From Pseudonocardia sp. TRM90224 (GTDB taxonomy: Bacteria; Actinomycetota; Actinomycetes; Mycobacteriales; Pseudonocardiaceae), in contig NZ_JAJGSX010000005.1 in the NCBI RefSeq assembly GCF_021245725.1, forward strand, positions 62,001 through 126,000: 64,000 nt of DNA, read 5' to 3'. Shown piece by piece: positions 17,521 through 26,256 of this stretch; position 1 is the first letter of the stretch, and each line of letters starts with the position of its first letter. Position numbers and translations under genes: made by a program. The notes below the pieces were generated by a model. The model ran no database searches, was not told where the DNA came from, and worked only from the letters and a program-made list of their open reading frames with translations.

Positions 17521-17544
17521 ATGCGCGGACACGACTGGGGATGA
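17521..17544 (+). CDS. Micro-ORF 4, heptapeptide MRGHDWG
   Basis: Eight codons with AAAGGAG 6 nt upstream. It differs from the other copies at three bases: AGC to CGC, GGC to GAC, and a synonymous GGC to GGA. The pattern M-x-G-H-x-W-G is kept. It sits between GGDEF 3 and GGDEF 4 on the opposite strand, the same arrangement as the first array, and is followed 16 bp later by a terminator-like hairpin. Confidence 0.55.
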   Translation: MRGHDWG

Positions 17545-17560
17545 GCCTCCACCCACTGAG

Positions 17561-17591
17561 CGTGGACCGCTCCCCGCGCGAGCGGTCCACG
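17561..17591. terminator. Hairpin after micro-ORF 4
   Basis: Perfect 12-bp arms CGTGGACCGCTC and GAGCGGTCCACG with a 7-nt loop. It is 19 bp from the end of the convergent GGDEF 4 gene. Confidence 0.65.
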
Positions 17592-17610
17592 AACGGCATC
17601 GGCGCCCGGC

Positions 17611-18918
17611 TCACGCCGGCGCGTTGATCCGCACGGTGTTGCGCCCGGCGCTCTTGGCCGCGAAGAGGGCGGCGTCGGCCCGCTGCAGCAACGACCGGAG
17701 ATCGACGCCGTCCTCGTGCTGAACGGCTGCACCGATGGAGACGGTCAGGCCCGGCAGCGCCGCCGGACCGTCCGGAGCGTCGAACTCGACCCGCAGCGCC
17801 GCGAGCCGTCGCCGGATCCGCTCGGCCACCGCGAGCGGGAACGGCTCGCCGTTGGGCGTGGTGCCGAGGAGCACGACGAACTCCTCACCTCCGAAGCGCC
17901 CGACGAGATCCTGCTGGCGAAGCTCGCCGCGCAACGCTGCGGCCACGGCGGCGAGCACATGGTCACCGACGAGGTGTCCGTGCGTGTCGTTCACCGCCTT
18001 GAAGTGGTCGAGATCGAGCACGAGCACGGCGCGGCGGCCACCGCGAGGCAACGGACCCCGCACGAGCTGCGCCGCGTCCGCCTGCCACGCCTGCGCATTC
18101 AGCAGGCCCGTCTTCGGGTCGGTCCTGGACGATTCGGCGAGCTCGCGCACGAGCACAGATCGGTGCAGGACGAGCAACGGTGGCAACACGAACAGCACCA
18201 GCAGCGGTTGTAGCGTCATCGCCGCGGCTACGAGTGCGCCGAGTACCAGACCGCAGATCTCCAGCAGGTTCTCGTCCCACCGCCCCAGCGTCGTGGCGAG
18301 GGTCGGACGCGGCGAGCTGACAGCGATGGCGCCCGCGACGAGGCCGGTGTTGATCGTTGTGTAGACGAGTATCGCGAGGCCGGATGCGAACACCGGCATC
18401 GAGCCGTTCGGGGTCCCTGTCCCCGCCCACCTGGCGACGGCGCCGGCCGCGAGCGCAGCGAGGACGATCGTCGCAACGGTGAACAGCTGGCGGTACCGCG
18501 GCCGCAGCCGACCGCGACGCCACCAGCTGTAGAGGTCGACGACCACCACGTGCGCGGCGGCGAGGAGCGGGGAAAGCAGAAGGCTCGCCGCGAAGGTCCA
18601 GACCGACAACAGATCGATGAAGACCACGTCGGGTGTCCGCCGCCGCGCGCGCTCGTACCCTTCGATGCGTAGACCGAACTCGACGTGCAAGAGCCCCAGC
18701 GCCGTGAGGATCGCGGTCCACCCGATTTGCGTCGGTTCGAAGCCGTCGGGCACCGTCACGACAACAGCGATGACGAGCGCGACACCGGCCACCACGTCGA
18801 CGGCGACGACGAGGGCGATCGCCCCGAGGGGCAGGCCACCGAAGGTGGAGTCCCTCGTCCTCTCCGACCTACCGCCCGGCGGTCCCGGCCTGTCCGAAGC
18901 ACTCGATGCCACGGCCAT
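17611..18918 (-). CDS. Membrane GGDEF protein 4 (probable diguanylate cyclase)
   Basis: From ATG 18918 (GAGGGAG upstream), 435 residues. It is the most diverged of the four: LGLLHVEFGLRIEGYERARRR replaces the HTE motif with HVE, then FIDLLSVWTFAASLLLSP and LFTVATIVLA. The GGDEF domain is intact, with LDLDHFKAVNDTHGH, RQQD inhibitory site and GGEEF. The frame extends to 18990, but the ribosome binding site supports 18918. It is the upstream end of the array. Confidence 0.9.
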   Translation of the reverse strand: MAVASSASDRPGPPGGRSERTRDSTFGGLPLGAIALVVAVDVVAGVALVIAVVVTVPDGFEPTQIGWTAILTALGLLHVEFGLRIEGYERARRRTPDVVFIDLLSVWTFAASLLLSPLLAAAHVVVVDLYSWWRRGRLRPRYRQLFTVATIVLAALAAGAVARWAGTGTPNGSMPVFASGLAILVYTTINTGLVAGAIAVSSPRPTLATTLGRWDENLLEICGLVLGALVAAAMTLQPLLVLFVLPPLLVLHRSVLVRELAESSRTDPKTGLLNAQAWQADAAQLVRGPLPRGGRRAVLVLDLDHFKAVNDTHGHLVGDHVLAAVAAALRGELRQQDLVGRFGGEEFVVLLGTTPNGEPFPLAVAERIRRRLAALRVEFDAPDGPAALPGLTVSIGAAVQHEDGVDLRSLLQRADAALFAAKSAGRNTVRINAPA

Positions 18919-19014
18919 GATCTCCCTCGACGACGCGGAGATCCATTGTGCACGCCTGAGTACCAGCGTGGAATGCGACCCAACACTCATGCAGAGGACA
19001 CCGCGCAGAGGGTG

Positions 19015-20271
19015 TCACGCACCGCGGAGCGCAGCCGCCGGTTGCTCAAACTGCTGTGCCCGCTCGCCGTTCGCCCGCCACCACGCCACCGCACCGGTGA
19101 GCGACAGCACCACCCCGATCACCCCGAACGCGCCGATGGCGACCGAGGGCGTCCAGGTGTCGGCGAGGAGCCCGCCGAGGAACACCGCGACGCCCTGACC
19201 TGCGACGATGCCGGAGGCGGCCACTCCGAGGGCGTGGCCGCGGCCGGCGTCGGGGGTGGCGCGGACGAAGCTCGCCTGCGTCTGCAGCAGGTACGCGGTG
19301 GAGAACATCCCGGAGATGCCCCAGAGGACGAGGGTGAGGGGGATGCCCGGGTTCAGCGGCATCAGCAGGAGGGGGAGGCCGGCCGCCGCCGCGAGCAGGC
19401 CGACCAGCTTCTCCCGCACCGCGAACGGGATGTAGCGCACGAAGAGCCAGGCGCCGAGGACGCTGCCGAGCGGGTCGGCGGCCATCAGCAGCCCGACGAC
19501 GGCAGTGCCCGCGCCGACCTGGTCGGCGTATGGCGCCGCGAGGCCTTCCGGCACGACGTAGCAGCCGACGAGCCAGGCGAGGAAGACCAGTGCGCGCCGG
19601 CGCGGGTCGGTCACGATCGCGACGACGCCGGAGACGACGCCGCGGAACCCGCCGGACGACTCCGTTGCCGCACCTGCGGCCGCAGGCGGCCGGTTGCGCA
19701 GCCCGAACCGCACCACGACGGCCGAGAGCGCGAACGTCGCGGCGTCCACCAGCAGCGCGGTCGACGGACTGATGGCCGCGACGAGCAGGCCGCCCGTGGC
19801 GAAACCGACCAGCTGCGCGGTCTGGTTGCTGATCTGCCGGACGGCGAGCCCGCGCTCGTAGAGCTCCCCCTCCAGCACCTGCGGCATCAGCGCGCCCTGC
19901 GCCGCGGAGTGCGGCGCGCCGAGCAGCACGACCACGACGAGCAGGCCGGACAGCGCCCATAGCTCCAGATCGGGCACGGCCATCACGCACAGCAGCCCGG
20001 CACGTGCCACGTCGGTCGCGGCCATGACCTCGCGCCTCCGGCAGCGGTCGGCGAGCCACGAGAGCAGCACGCCGCCGAGCAGGGCGGGCAGGAACGTCAG
20101 CGCGTACGTCGTCGCGGCGAGCGTCGCCGAGCCGGTGCGGCCGAATACGAGCACGGCCAGCGCGACGCGGGCGAGCTGGTCGCCGCCCACCGAGAGCAGC
20201 TCGGCGGCCCAGATCACGCGGAACTCGGGGACGGAGAAGACCTGCGCCATACCTGTTCCCGCACGTCTCAT
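19015..20271 (-). CDS. MFS transporter
   Basis: About 418 residues with 10-12 hydrophobic segments and the MFS loop LLSWLADRCRRREVMAATD between segments 2 and 3. The sequence resembles MFS_3/enterobactin-exporter-like proteins (VFSVPEFRVIWAAELLSVGGDQLARVALAVLVF), which usually export drugs or siderophores; the substrate cannot be told. Start is at ATG 20271 (GAGGGGG upstream) or ATG 20250. A TAGGCT about 22 nt before 20271 is a possible -10. Confidence 0.88.
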   Translation of the reverse strand: MRRAGTGMAQVFSVPEFRVIWAAELLSVGGDQLARVALAVLVFGRTGSATLAATTYALTFLPALLGGVLLSWLADRCRRREVMAATDVARAGLLCVMAVPDLELWALSGLLVVVVLLGAPHSAAQGALMPQVLEGELYERGLAVRQISNQTAQLVGFATGGLLVAAISPSTALLVDAATFALSAVVVRFGLRNRPPAAAGAATESSGGFRGVVSGVVAIVTDPRRRALVFLAWLVGCYVVPEGLAAPYADQVGAGTAVVGLLMAADPLGSVLGAWLFVRYIPFAVREKLVGLLAAAAGLPLLLMPLNPGIPLTLVLWGISGMFSTAYLLQTQASFVRATPDAGRGHALGVAASGIVAGQGVAVFLGGLLADTWTPSVAIGAFGVIGVVLSLTGAVAWWRANGERAQQFEQPAAALRGA

Positions 20272-20482
20272 CCGGTCGCGCCCCCTCGACCCGAGCCTAA
20301 CGGCCACTACGGACGTCAACTCAGAGTAGGCAGTCGTACGCACCAAGTCAGCAGGCGTTACGACCCATCGCCCGAACGATGCACTGCGTCCAGGCGAACG
20401 GAGGCATGGCGGGTGATCAACATTCCCCTGGTGGCCGCAGCGGAGGGCAGGCTTGCCTCCGTCCGTGCAGCCCCATTCACGG

Positions 20483-20502
20483 CCGGGGCGGCTCAGCCCC
20501 GG
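20483..20502 (-). terminator. Short hairpin around the ald stop codon
   Basis: CCGGGGC and GCCCCGG with a 6-nt loop that contains the ald TGA. It is a weak candidate and has no T-tract. Confidence 0.3.
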
Positions 20503-21632
20503 CGTTGCGCCAGCACGTCCGCCAGCGGGGTGGCGGCCATGCCGTGTGCCGCGGCGACCTCGCGCTGGACGACCTGCCCCGCCACCGTGTTGACCCCTTC
20601 CGCGAGGCCGGGGTCGTCCTCGACCGCGGCCTCGAAGCCGCGCTCGGCGAGAGCGATCACGTACGGCAGGGTGACGTTCGTCAGCGCGCGGGTGGACGTG
20701 TTCGGCACCGCGCCGGGCATGTTCGCGACGCAGTAGAAGATCGAGTCGTGCACCCGGAACACCGGGTCGTCATGGGTGGTCGGACGTGAGTCGGCGAAGC
20801 ATCCGCCCTGGTCGATCGCGATGTCGACGAGCACGGAACCCGGCCGCATCCGCGAGACCAGCTCGTTGGTGACCAGGGTCGGCGCCTTCGCGCCGGGCAC
20901 GAGGACGGCGCCGATCACCAGGTCGGCCCACAGGCAGGCCCGTTCCACCTCGAACGCGTTGCTCATGACCGTCTGCAGGTGGCCGCGGTAGGTGAAGTCG
21001 ATCTGGCGCAGCCGGTTGATGTTGGTGTCGAGCACGACGACCTCGGCCTGGAAGCCGAGCGCGATCGTCGCCGCGTTCATCCCGGAGACCCCGGCGCCGA
21101 GCACCGCGACCTTGCCGGCCGGCACCCCGGACACCCCACCGAGCAGCACACCGCGCCCACCGACCGTGCGCTGCAGGTGGTGCGCGCCCACCTGCGGCGC
21201 CATCCGACCCGCCACCTCGCTCATCGGCGCCAGCAACGGGAGCGTGCCGTCGGGCAGCCGGACCGTCTCGTACGCCACGGCCGTCGTCCCGGCGTCGACG
21301 AGCGCGTCGGTGCACTCCTTCGACGCCGCGAGGTGCAGGTACGTGAAGAGCACCAGGTCGCGGCGCAGGCGGTGGTACTCCTCCGCGACAGGTTCCTTGA
21401 CCTTGAGGACGATCCCCGCCGCGCCCCAGACCTCGTCGGCGTCGGCGACGATCCGCGCGCCCGCCGCGACGAACTCGTCGTCGGGCAGGCCCGCTCCGGC
21501 GCCCGCGTCGTGCTCGACGAGAACGTCGTGGCCGCGGCTCGTGAGCTCGCGCACGCCGGCCGGGGTGAGAGCCACCCGGTACTCGTGGTTCTTGACCTCG
21601 CGCGGGACACCCACGACCTGCTTCGTCGACAT
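20493..21632 (-). CDS. ald: Alanine dehydrogenase
   Basis: NAD-dependent interconversion of L-alanine with pyruvate and ammonia. The 379-residue protein begins MSTKQVVGVPREVKNHEYRVALTP. It has the catalytic lysine in VLKVKEP, histidine in LFTYLHLA, NAD motif VAVLGAGVSGMNAATIALG, and VDIAIDQGGCFADSRPTTHDDP. Length and motifs match Mycobacterium Ald. AGGA precedes the ATG. It is monocistronic; the next gene on the same strand ends 161 bp upstream, beyond a family C repeat. Confidence 0.95.
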   Translation of the reverse strand: MSTKQVVGVPREVKNHEYRVALTPAGVRELTSRGHDVLVEHDAGAGAGLPDDEFVAAGARIVADADEVWGAAGIVLKVKEPVAEEYHRLRRDLVLFTYLHLAASKECTDALVDAGTTAVAYETVRLPDGTLPLLAPMSEVAGRMAPQVGAHHLQRTVGGRGVLLGGVSGVPAGKVAVLGAGVSGMNAATIALGFQAEVVVLDTNINRLRQIDFTYRGHLQTVMSNAFEVERACLWADLVIGAVLVPGAKAPTLVTNELVSRMRPGSVLVDIAIDQGGCFADSRPTTHDDPVFRVHDSIFYCVANMPGAVPNTSTRALTNVTLPYVIALAERGFEAAVEDDPGLAEGVNTVAGQVVQREVAAAHGMAATPLADVLAQRRG

Positions 21633-21688
21633 CCACCGATCCTGCCCTAAACCGCACCGTGACAGCCCGTGACACGTCGGCGGCCGCA

Positions 21689-21749
21689 GGTTGCCTGGAA
21701 AGCCACTTTCCCGGCACCAGACGCCTGCAAAGTGGCTTTCCAGGCAACC
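21689..21749. repeat. Family C inverted repeat, copy 1
   Basis: Twenty-one-bp arms, GGTTGCCTGGAAAGCCACTT... at 21689-21709 and the exact inverse at 21729-21749. Each half is itself nearly palindromic (GGAAAGCCACTTTCC). It lies between the phosphatase gene end and ald start. Confidence 0.85.
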
Positions 21750-21793
21750 CCGGCCCGTGGTGTCGCGACTGCGGGTAGTCGGGTCGGGTCGGG

Positions 21794-22399
21794 TCAGGCC
21801 GGCAGCAGCAGGTCCGCCACGTGCGCGATCTCGTTGACCGTGCGCACCGCGCGTCGTCCGTCGCGGCCGGCGATCACGCGGGTGATGCCCGTGTAGTCGA
21901 GCGGGAACGTGAGCGGCCGGGCCAGCCCGAGCAGGTGCGCGAGCCACACGTTGATCACGCCGGCGTGCGCGACGACGACGGCTGTCTCCCGGCCGGGGTG
22001 CGCTGCGACGATCGCCTCCAGCGCGGCATCGACGCGCCCGGTGAACGCGGAGACGTCGATGTCCGCCGGCAGCAGTCCGGCCAGCATCCGCTCCCACGCG
22101 GCGGGATCGAGCCGCGCCATCTCGTGCACCGGGACGTACTTCGCCGACGTGCGGTCGTACTCGCTGAGGTCGTCGACGATCTCCGGCTCGCGGCCGATCG
22201 CGGCAGCGAGCGGAGCGGCGGTGCCCCGCGCCCGGGCGAGCGGGCTGCAGTACAGGCCCGCGATGTCCGTCCCCAACGCCTCGACCAGCCGTTTCGCCTG
22301 CCGCTCCCCCAGCTCGGTCAGCGGCGGATCGGCGGGGCCGCGCTCGTCTGACCCGTGGATGCGCTCCGGCAGCGCGTGCCTGACGAGTACGAGCTGCAC
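21794..22399 (-). CDS. Histidine phosphatase family protein
   Basis: The 201-residue protein starts at a GTG with the phosphohistidine motif written LVRHALPE (RHA rather than RHG). It has LTELGERQAKRLVEAL, the YCSPLARARGTAAPLA block and VVAHAGVINVWLAHLLG with the second histidine. This is the phosphoglycerate mutase-like branch 1; substrate unknown. It ends the HIT-phosphatase pair: only 4 bp separate it from the HIT gene upstream, so they are likely co-transcribed. Confidence 0.88.
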   Translation of the reverse strand: MQLVLVRHALPERIHGSDERGPADPPLTELGERQAKRLVEALGTDIAGLYCSPLARARGTAAPLAAAIGREPEIVDDLSEYDRTSAKYVPVHEMARLDPAAWERMLAGLLPADIDVSAFTGRVDAALEAIVAAHPGRETAVVVAHAGVINVWLAHLLGLARPLTFPLDYTGITRVIAGRDGRRAVRTVNEIAHVADLLLPA

Positions 22400-22403
22400 C
22401 CGG

Positions 22404-22829
22404 TCAGTCCGGGACGTTCGCGCCGTGCCCGGCGTCGCGCAGCGCGGCCCGCAGCGCGTCGCGGATCTCGTCCTGCTCCGCGGCGTCGACGGAGGGGGCC
22501 GCGTTGGCGAAGTCGAAGGCCGCCATGTCCGATGCGGGAAAGACGTGGACGTGCAGGTGCGGCACCTCGAAGCCGGCCACCATCAGCCCGACCCGCGGCG
22601 GCTGCCACACCGATGCGATCGCGGCGCCGACGGCGTGCGACACGCTCATGAGGTGCGTCAGCAGCGCAGGCTCGGCGTCGACCCACTTGTCGATCTCCGC
22701 GCGCGGGACGACGAGCGTGTGCCCCGGCCCGAGCGGGTTGATCGACAGGAACGCGACGGCGGTGTCGTCGGCCCACACGAACCGGCCGGGCAGGTCGCCG
22801 TCGATGATCTTCGAGAACACGGTGCTCAT
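22404..22829 (-). CDS. HIT family protein
   Basis: A 141-residue nucleotide hydrolase or transferase of the histidine-triad superfamily: the triad is HLHVHVFP, preceded by GHTLVVPRAEIDKW. The start MSTVFSKIIDGDLPG is typical for actinobacterial HIT proteins. Substrates are probably nucleoside phosphoramidates or dinucleotides, but this is not specific. A TAGTGT 8 nt before the ATG suggests a leaderless mRNA. Confidence 0.92.
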   Translation of the reverse strand: MSTVFSKIIDGDLPGRFVWADDTAVAFLSINPLGPGHTLVVPRAEIDKWVDAEPALLTHLMSVSHAVGAAIASVWQPPRVGLMVAGFEVPHLHVHVFPASDMAAFDFANAAPSVDAAEQDEIRDALRAALRDAGHGANVPD

Positions 22830-22837
22830 CGGGGATG

Positions 22838-22843
22838 ACACTA
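22838..22843 (-). promoter_or_regulatory. Candidate -10 element for leaderless HIT gene
   Basis: TAGTGT on the minus strand, 8 nt from the ATG at 22829. Confidence 0.35.
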
Positions 22844-22897
22844 GTCGGCGATCGACCGCTCGCGGCGGTCGGCCGGGATGTACGCGTTCCGCGCGAG

Positions 22898-22954
22898 AGG
22901 GCAGCAAAGCCACTTTCCGGCCCTCACAGGGCAGGAAAGTGGCTTTCCTGCCCT
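22898..22954. repeat. Family C inverted repeat, copy 2 (between divergent genes)
   Basis: AGGGCAGCAAAGCCACTTTC... pairs with a second half ending GGCTTTCCTGCCCT, with one mismatch. Unlike the other copies it lies upstream of both neighbouring genes, so it is not simply a terminator of either. Confidence 0.8.
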
Positions 22955-23044
22955 GCCCGGCGCCTCGTCAGTCGGGTTTGCCCTACCCACACCCGGGGGC
23001 GCGCACGGCAGCCCGCCGCCCGCCGCAGGCGAACACTTCTCCGC

Positions 23045-23488
23045 ATGACAACGATCACCCGCAAGACCGTGCCCGCCACCGTCAACCTCGCCGTCCTGAC
23101 CTGGCTGTTCGCCGTCGCCGCGGGCGTCGGGGAGGCGGTCGTGCGCATGCAGCTCCCGGACGCGCCGACCCTCGATGCGCTCGCGATGCGCTTCGGGATC
23201 TACGCCGTCGTCGTCGCGATCGTGCTGGCGCTGCGCACCGGCTACAACCCGGTCCGCTGGACGCTGGCCATCGGGCTGGGCGTCGTGGGGACGCTCTCGC
23301 TGATCCTCGAGCCGATCACCTGGTGGCTCGCCGGCGGCTCACCGGTGGAGTTCCTCGCCACCGCCGACGGGCCGACGCTCGCGATCACCGCGCTGCGCGC
23401 GCTGCACGTGCTCGCCGTCTTCACCGCGCTCGCGCTGATGTTCCACCCGCGCTCCGCGCCGTTCTTCCGCAAGGCGCCCCGCCCGTAG
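23045..23488 (+). CDS. Small four-helix membrane protein
   Basis: A 147-residue protein with about four hydrophobic segments (VNLAVLTWLFAVAAGVGEAV, FGIYAVVVAIVLAL, WTLAIGLGVVGTLSLIL, ALRALHVLAVFTALALMF) and a basic tail. I do not recognise the family. The start MTTITRKTVPATVNL has no obvious ribosome binding site. It is followed 9 bp later by the PPOX gene, which has its own candidate promoter overlapping this stop codon. Confidence 0.75.
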   Translation: MTTITRKTVPATVNLAVLTWLFAVAAGVGEAVVRMQLPDAPTLDALAMRFGIYAVVVAIVLALRTGYNPVRWTLAIGLGVVGTLSLILEPITWWLAGGSPVEFLATADGPTLAITALRALHVLAVFTALALMFHPRSAPFFRKAPRP

Positions 23489-23491
23489 GCT
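23486..23491 (+). promoter_or_regulatory. Candidate -10 element for leaderless PPOX gene
   Basis: TAGGCT overlaps the upstream TAG stop and lies 6 nt before the ATG at 23498. Confidence 0.4.
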
Positions 23492-23497
23492 CGACCG

Positions 23498-23959
23498 ATG
23501 GCACGCACCATCGCGACCAACACGACCGTGGACCGCGCGGCGCTCACCGAGTTCATTAGCACCCGCCACCACGTCATCCTTCTGACGCCGCGCCGTGACG
23601 GGGGCTGGCAGGGCTCCCCCGTCACGGCCGGCGTCGACTCCGCGGGCAGGGTGGTCGTCTCCACCTATCCCGAGCGCGCGAAGGCCGCCAACGTCGCCCG
23701 CGGCGGCAAGGCGTCGGTCATCGTCCTGTCCGAGGACTTCAACGGCCCGTGGGTGCAGGTCGACGGCGACGCCGAGCTGCTCACGCTGCCCGACGCGCTC
23801 GAGCCGCTCGTCGAGTACTTCCGGTCGATCTCCGGCGAGCACCCCGACTGGGACGAGTACCGCTCCGCGATGACCACGCAGGGCAAGGCGTTGATCAGGA
23901 TCACCCCGACGCGGTGGGGACCGGTCGCGACCGGGGGTTTCCCCTCGCGACTTGTGTAA
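23498..23959 (+). CDS. PPOX-class F420-dependent oxidoreductase
   Basis: The 153-residue split-barrel protein (HHVILLTPRRDGGWQGSPVTAGVDSAGRVVVST, then KAANVARGGKASVIVLSED and a late ITPTRWGPVATGG) matches the flavin/F420-binding PPOX family common in Actinobacteria. It probably reduces or oxidises a small substrate with F420 or FMN; the cofactor cannot be assigned from sequence alone. Confidence 0.85.
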   Translation: MARTIATNTTVDRAALTEFISTRHHVILLTPRRDGGWQGSPVTAGVDSAGRVVVSTYPERAKAANVARGGKASVIVLSEDFNGPWVQVDGDAELLTLPDALEPLVEYFRSISGEHPDWDEYRSAMTTQGKALIRITPTRWGPVATGGFPSRLV

Positions 23960-24061
23960 CGCGCTGCCACAGCGGGCAGCCTGTCGGGGCACCCCGGTAG
24001 CCTTTGCGCGTTGTCGGGATCGGTTCTGAAGAGCGGCCGCGGCCGGGAAATCGAGGCAGTC

Positions 24062-26224
24062 ATGCGGCCGTGGCCGGGCCACGCCTATCCGTTGGGCGCC
24101 ACCTACGACGGGTCCGGCACCAACTTCGCGATCTTCTCCGAGGTCGCCGACAAGGTCGAGCTCTGCCTCTTCGACGAGCAGGGCAAGGAGCGGCGCATCA
24201 GGCTGCTCGAGGTCGACGGCTTCGTGTGGCACGGGTACCTGCCCAACATCGAGCCCGGGCAGCGCTACGGCTACCGCGTGCACGGCCCGTACGAGCCCGC
24301 CAGCGGCTTGCGCTGCAACCCCGACAAGCTCCTGATCGATCCCTACGCGAAGGCCGTCGACGGCCCGGTCAAGTGGGACGAGGCCGTGTTCGGCTACCCG
24401 TTCGGCGACGGCGACGCCGTCAACGAGACCGATTCGGCGCCGTACGTCCCCAAGTCGGTGGTGGTCAACCCGTTCTTCGACTGGGGCTCCGACCGCGCGC
24501 CGCGCATCCCCTACCACGAGACGGTGATCTACGAGGCGCACGTCAGGGGCCTGACGATCGCCAACAAGGCCATCCCCGAGGACCTGCGGGGCACCTACAC
24601 CGGCCTCGCGCACCCGGCGATGATCGATCACTTCACCAACCTCGGCATCACGGCCGTCGAGCTCATGCCGGTGCACGAGTTCCTGAACGACCACCACCTG
24701 CAGGAGAAGGGCCTCTCGAACTACTGGGGCTACAACACGATGGCGTTCCTCGCCCCGCACCACGCCTACGCCATGCCCGGCAACCGGCCGGGCAACCAGG
24801 TGCAGGAGTTCAAGGCGATGGTCCGCGACCTGCACGACGCCGGCATCGAGGTGATCCTCGACGTCGTCTACAACCACACGGCCGAGGGCAACCAGATGGG
24901 CCCGACGCTGTCGATGCGGGGCGCCGACAACGCCGCGTACTACCGGCTCGTCGAGGACGACCCGCGGTACTACATGGACTACACGGGCACGGGCAACTCG
25001 CTCAACGTGCGCCACCCGCACACCCTGCAGCTGATCATGGACTCGCTGCGCTACTGGGTCACCGAGATGCACGTCGACGGCTTCCGCTTCGACCTCGCCT
25101 CCACGCTGGCGCGCGAGTTCTACGACGTCGACCGGCTCTCGACGTTCTTCGACCTCGTCCAGCAGGACCCGGTGATCAGCCAGGTCAAGCTGATCGCCGA
25201 GCCGTGGGACGTCGGGCCCGGCGGCTACCAGGTCGGCAACTTCCCGCCGCTGTGGACCGAGTGGAACGGCAAGTACCGCGACACCGTCCGCGACTTCTGG
25301 CGCGGCGAACCGGGCACGCTCGGCGAGTTCGCCTCCCGCATCACCGGCAGCTCCGACCTCTACCAGGACGACGGCCGCAAGCCGTTCGCGTCGATCAACT
25401 TCGTCACCGCGCACGACGGGTTCACCCTGGCCGACCTCGTCTCGTACAACGAGAAGCACAACGAGGCCAACCAGGAGGGCGGCAACGACGGCGAGAGCCA
25501 CAACCGCTCCTGGAACTGCGGTGTGGAGGGCCCGACCGACGACACCGCCGTGCTGGAGCTGCGGGCCCGCCAGCAGCGCAACTTCATCACCACGCTGCTG
25601 GTCAGCCAGGGCGTCCCGATGCTGCTGCACGGCGACGAGCTCGGCCGCACCCAGCAGGGCAACAACAACGTGTACTGCCAGGACAACGAGACGGCGTGGG
25701 TCGACTGGTCGCTCGCCGACAAGAACGCCGGCCTGATCGGGTTCACCGCCGGCGTCATCGCGCTGCGCCATGCGCACCCGGTGTTCCGCAGGCGCCGGTT
25801 CTTCGCAGGCCGCCCGATCCGCCCGCGCCGCCGCTCCGACGTCGACGCGCCGATCGCGGACATCGCCTGGTTCACCCCGTCGGGCGAGGAGATGACCGAG
25901 CACGACTGGGACTCCGGCTTCGGCAAGTGCGTGCTGGCGTTCCTCAACGGCGAGGGCATCACCGAGATCGACAACCGGGGCGAGCGGGTCACCGACGATT
26001 CGTTCCTGCTGTGCCTCAACGCGCACTACGAGGACATCGAGGTCACCCTGCCCGGGCCGGAGTACGGCGCGCGGTGGGCGGTGGTCGTCGATTCCGCGAA
26101 GGGTGAGGTCGTCAACCTCGCCTCGGGGCCCGGCATCGTCGCGGCCGAGCCCCCGACGATCGGCGACGGCGCCGCTCTGGTGGCGCCCGCCCGGTCCGTG
26201 CTGGTGCTGCAGCGCATTCCCTGA
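24062..26224 (+). CDS. glgX: Glycogen debranching enzyme GlgX
   Basis: Hydrolyses alpha-1,6 branch points in glycogen. The 720-residue protein has an N-terminal CBM48 domain (YPLGATYDGSGTNFAIFSEVADKVELCLFD) and a GH13 barrel: EVILDVVYNHTAEG, nucleophile in DGFRFDLAST, acid/base Glu in LIAEPWDVG, and TAHDGFTL. ATG 24062 (MRPWPGHAYPLG) was chosen over an upstream TTG/GTG-type extension at 24011. First gene of the trehalose-from-glycogen operon; treY follows 32 bp later. Confidence 0.95.
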   Translation: MRPWPGHAYPLGATYDGSGTNFAIFSEVADKVELCLFDEQGKERRIRLLEVDGFVWHGYLPNIEPGQRYGYRVHGPYEPASGLRCNPDKLLIDPYAKAVDGPVKWDEAVFGYPFGDGDAVNETDSAPYVPKSVVVNPFFDWGSDRAPRIPYHETVIYEAHVRGLTIANKAIPEDLRGTYTGLAHPAMIDHFTNLGITAVELMPVHEFLNDHHLQEKGLSNYWGYNTMAFLAPHHAYAMPGNRPGNQVQEFKAMVRDLHDAGIEVILDVVYNHTAEGNQMGPTLSMRGADNAAYYRLVEDDPRYYMDYTGTGNSLNVRHPHTLQLIMDSLRYWVTEMHVDGFRFDLASTLAREFYDVDRLSTFFDLVQQDPVISQVKLIAEPWDVGPGGYQVGNFPPLWTEWNGKYRDTVRDFWRGEPGTLGEFASRITGSSDLYQDDGRKPFASINFVTAHDGFTLADLVSYNEKHNEANQEGGNDGESHNRSWNCGVEGPTDDTAVLELRARQQRNFITTLLVSQGVPMLLHGDELGRTQQGNNNVYCQDNETAWVDWSLADKNAGLIGFTAGVIALRHAHPVFRRRRFFAGRPIRPRRRSDVDAPIADIAWFTPSGEEMTEHDWDSGFGKCVLAFLNGEGITEIDNRGERVTDDSFLLCLNAHYEDIEVTLPGPEYGARWAVVVDSAKGEVVNLASGPGIVAAEPPTIGDGAALVAPARSVLVLQRIP

Positions 26225-26256
26225 TCCCCCGCACCCACAGCCCGACGAGGAGACCC

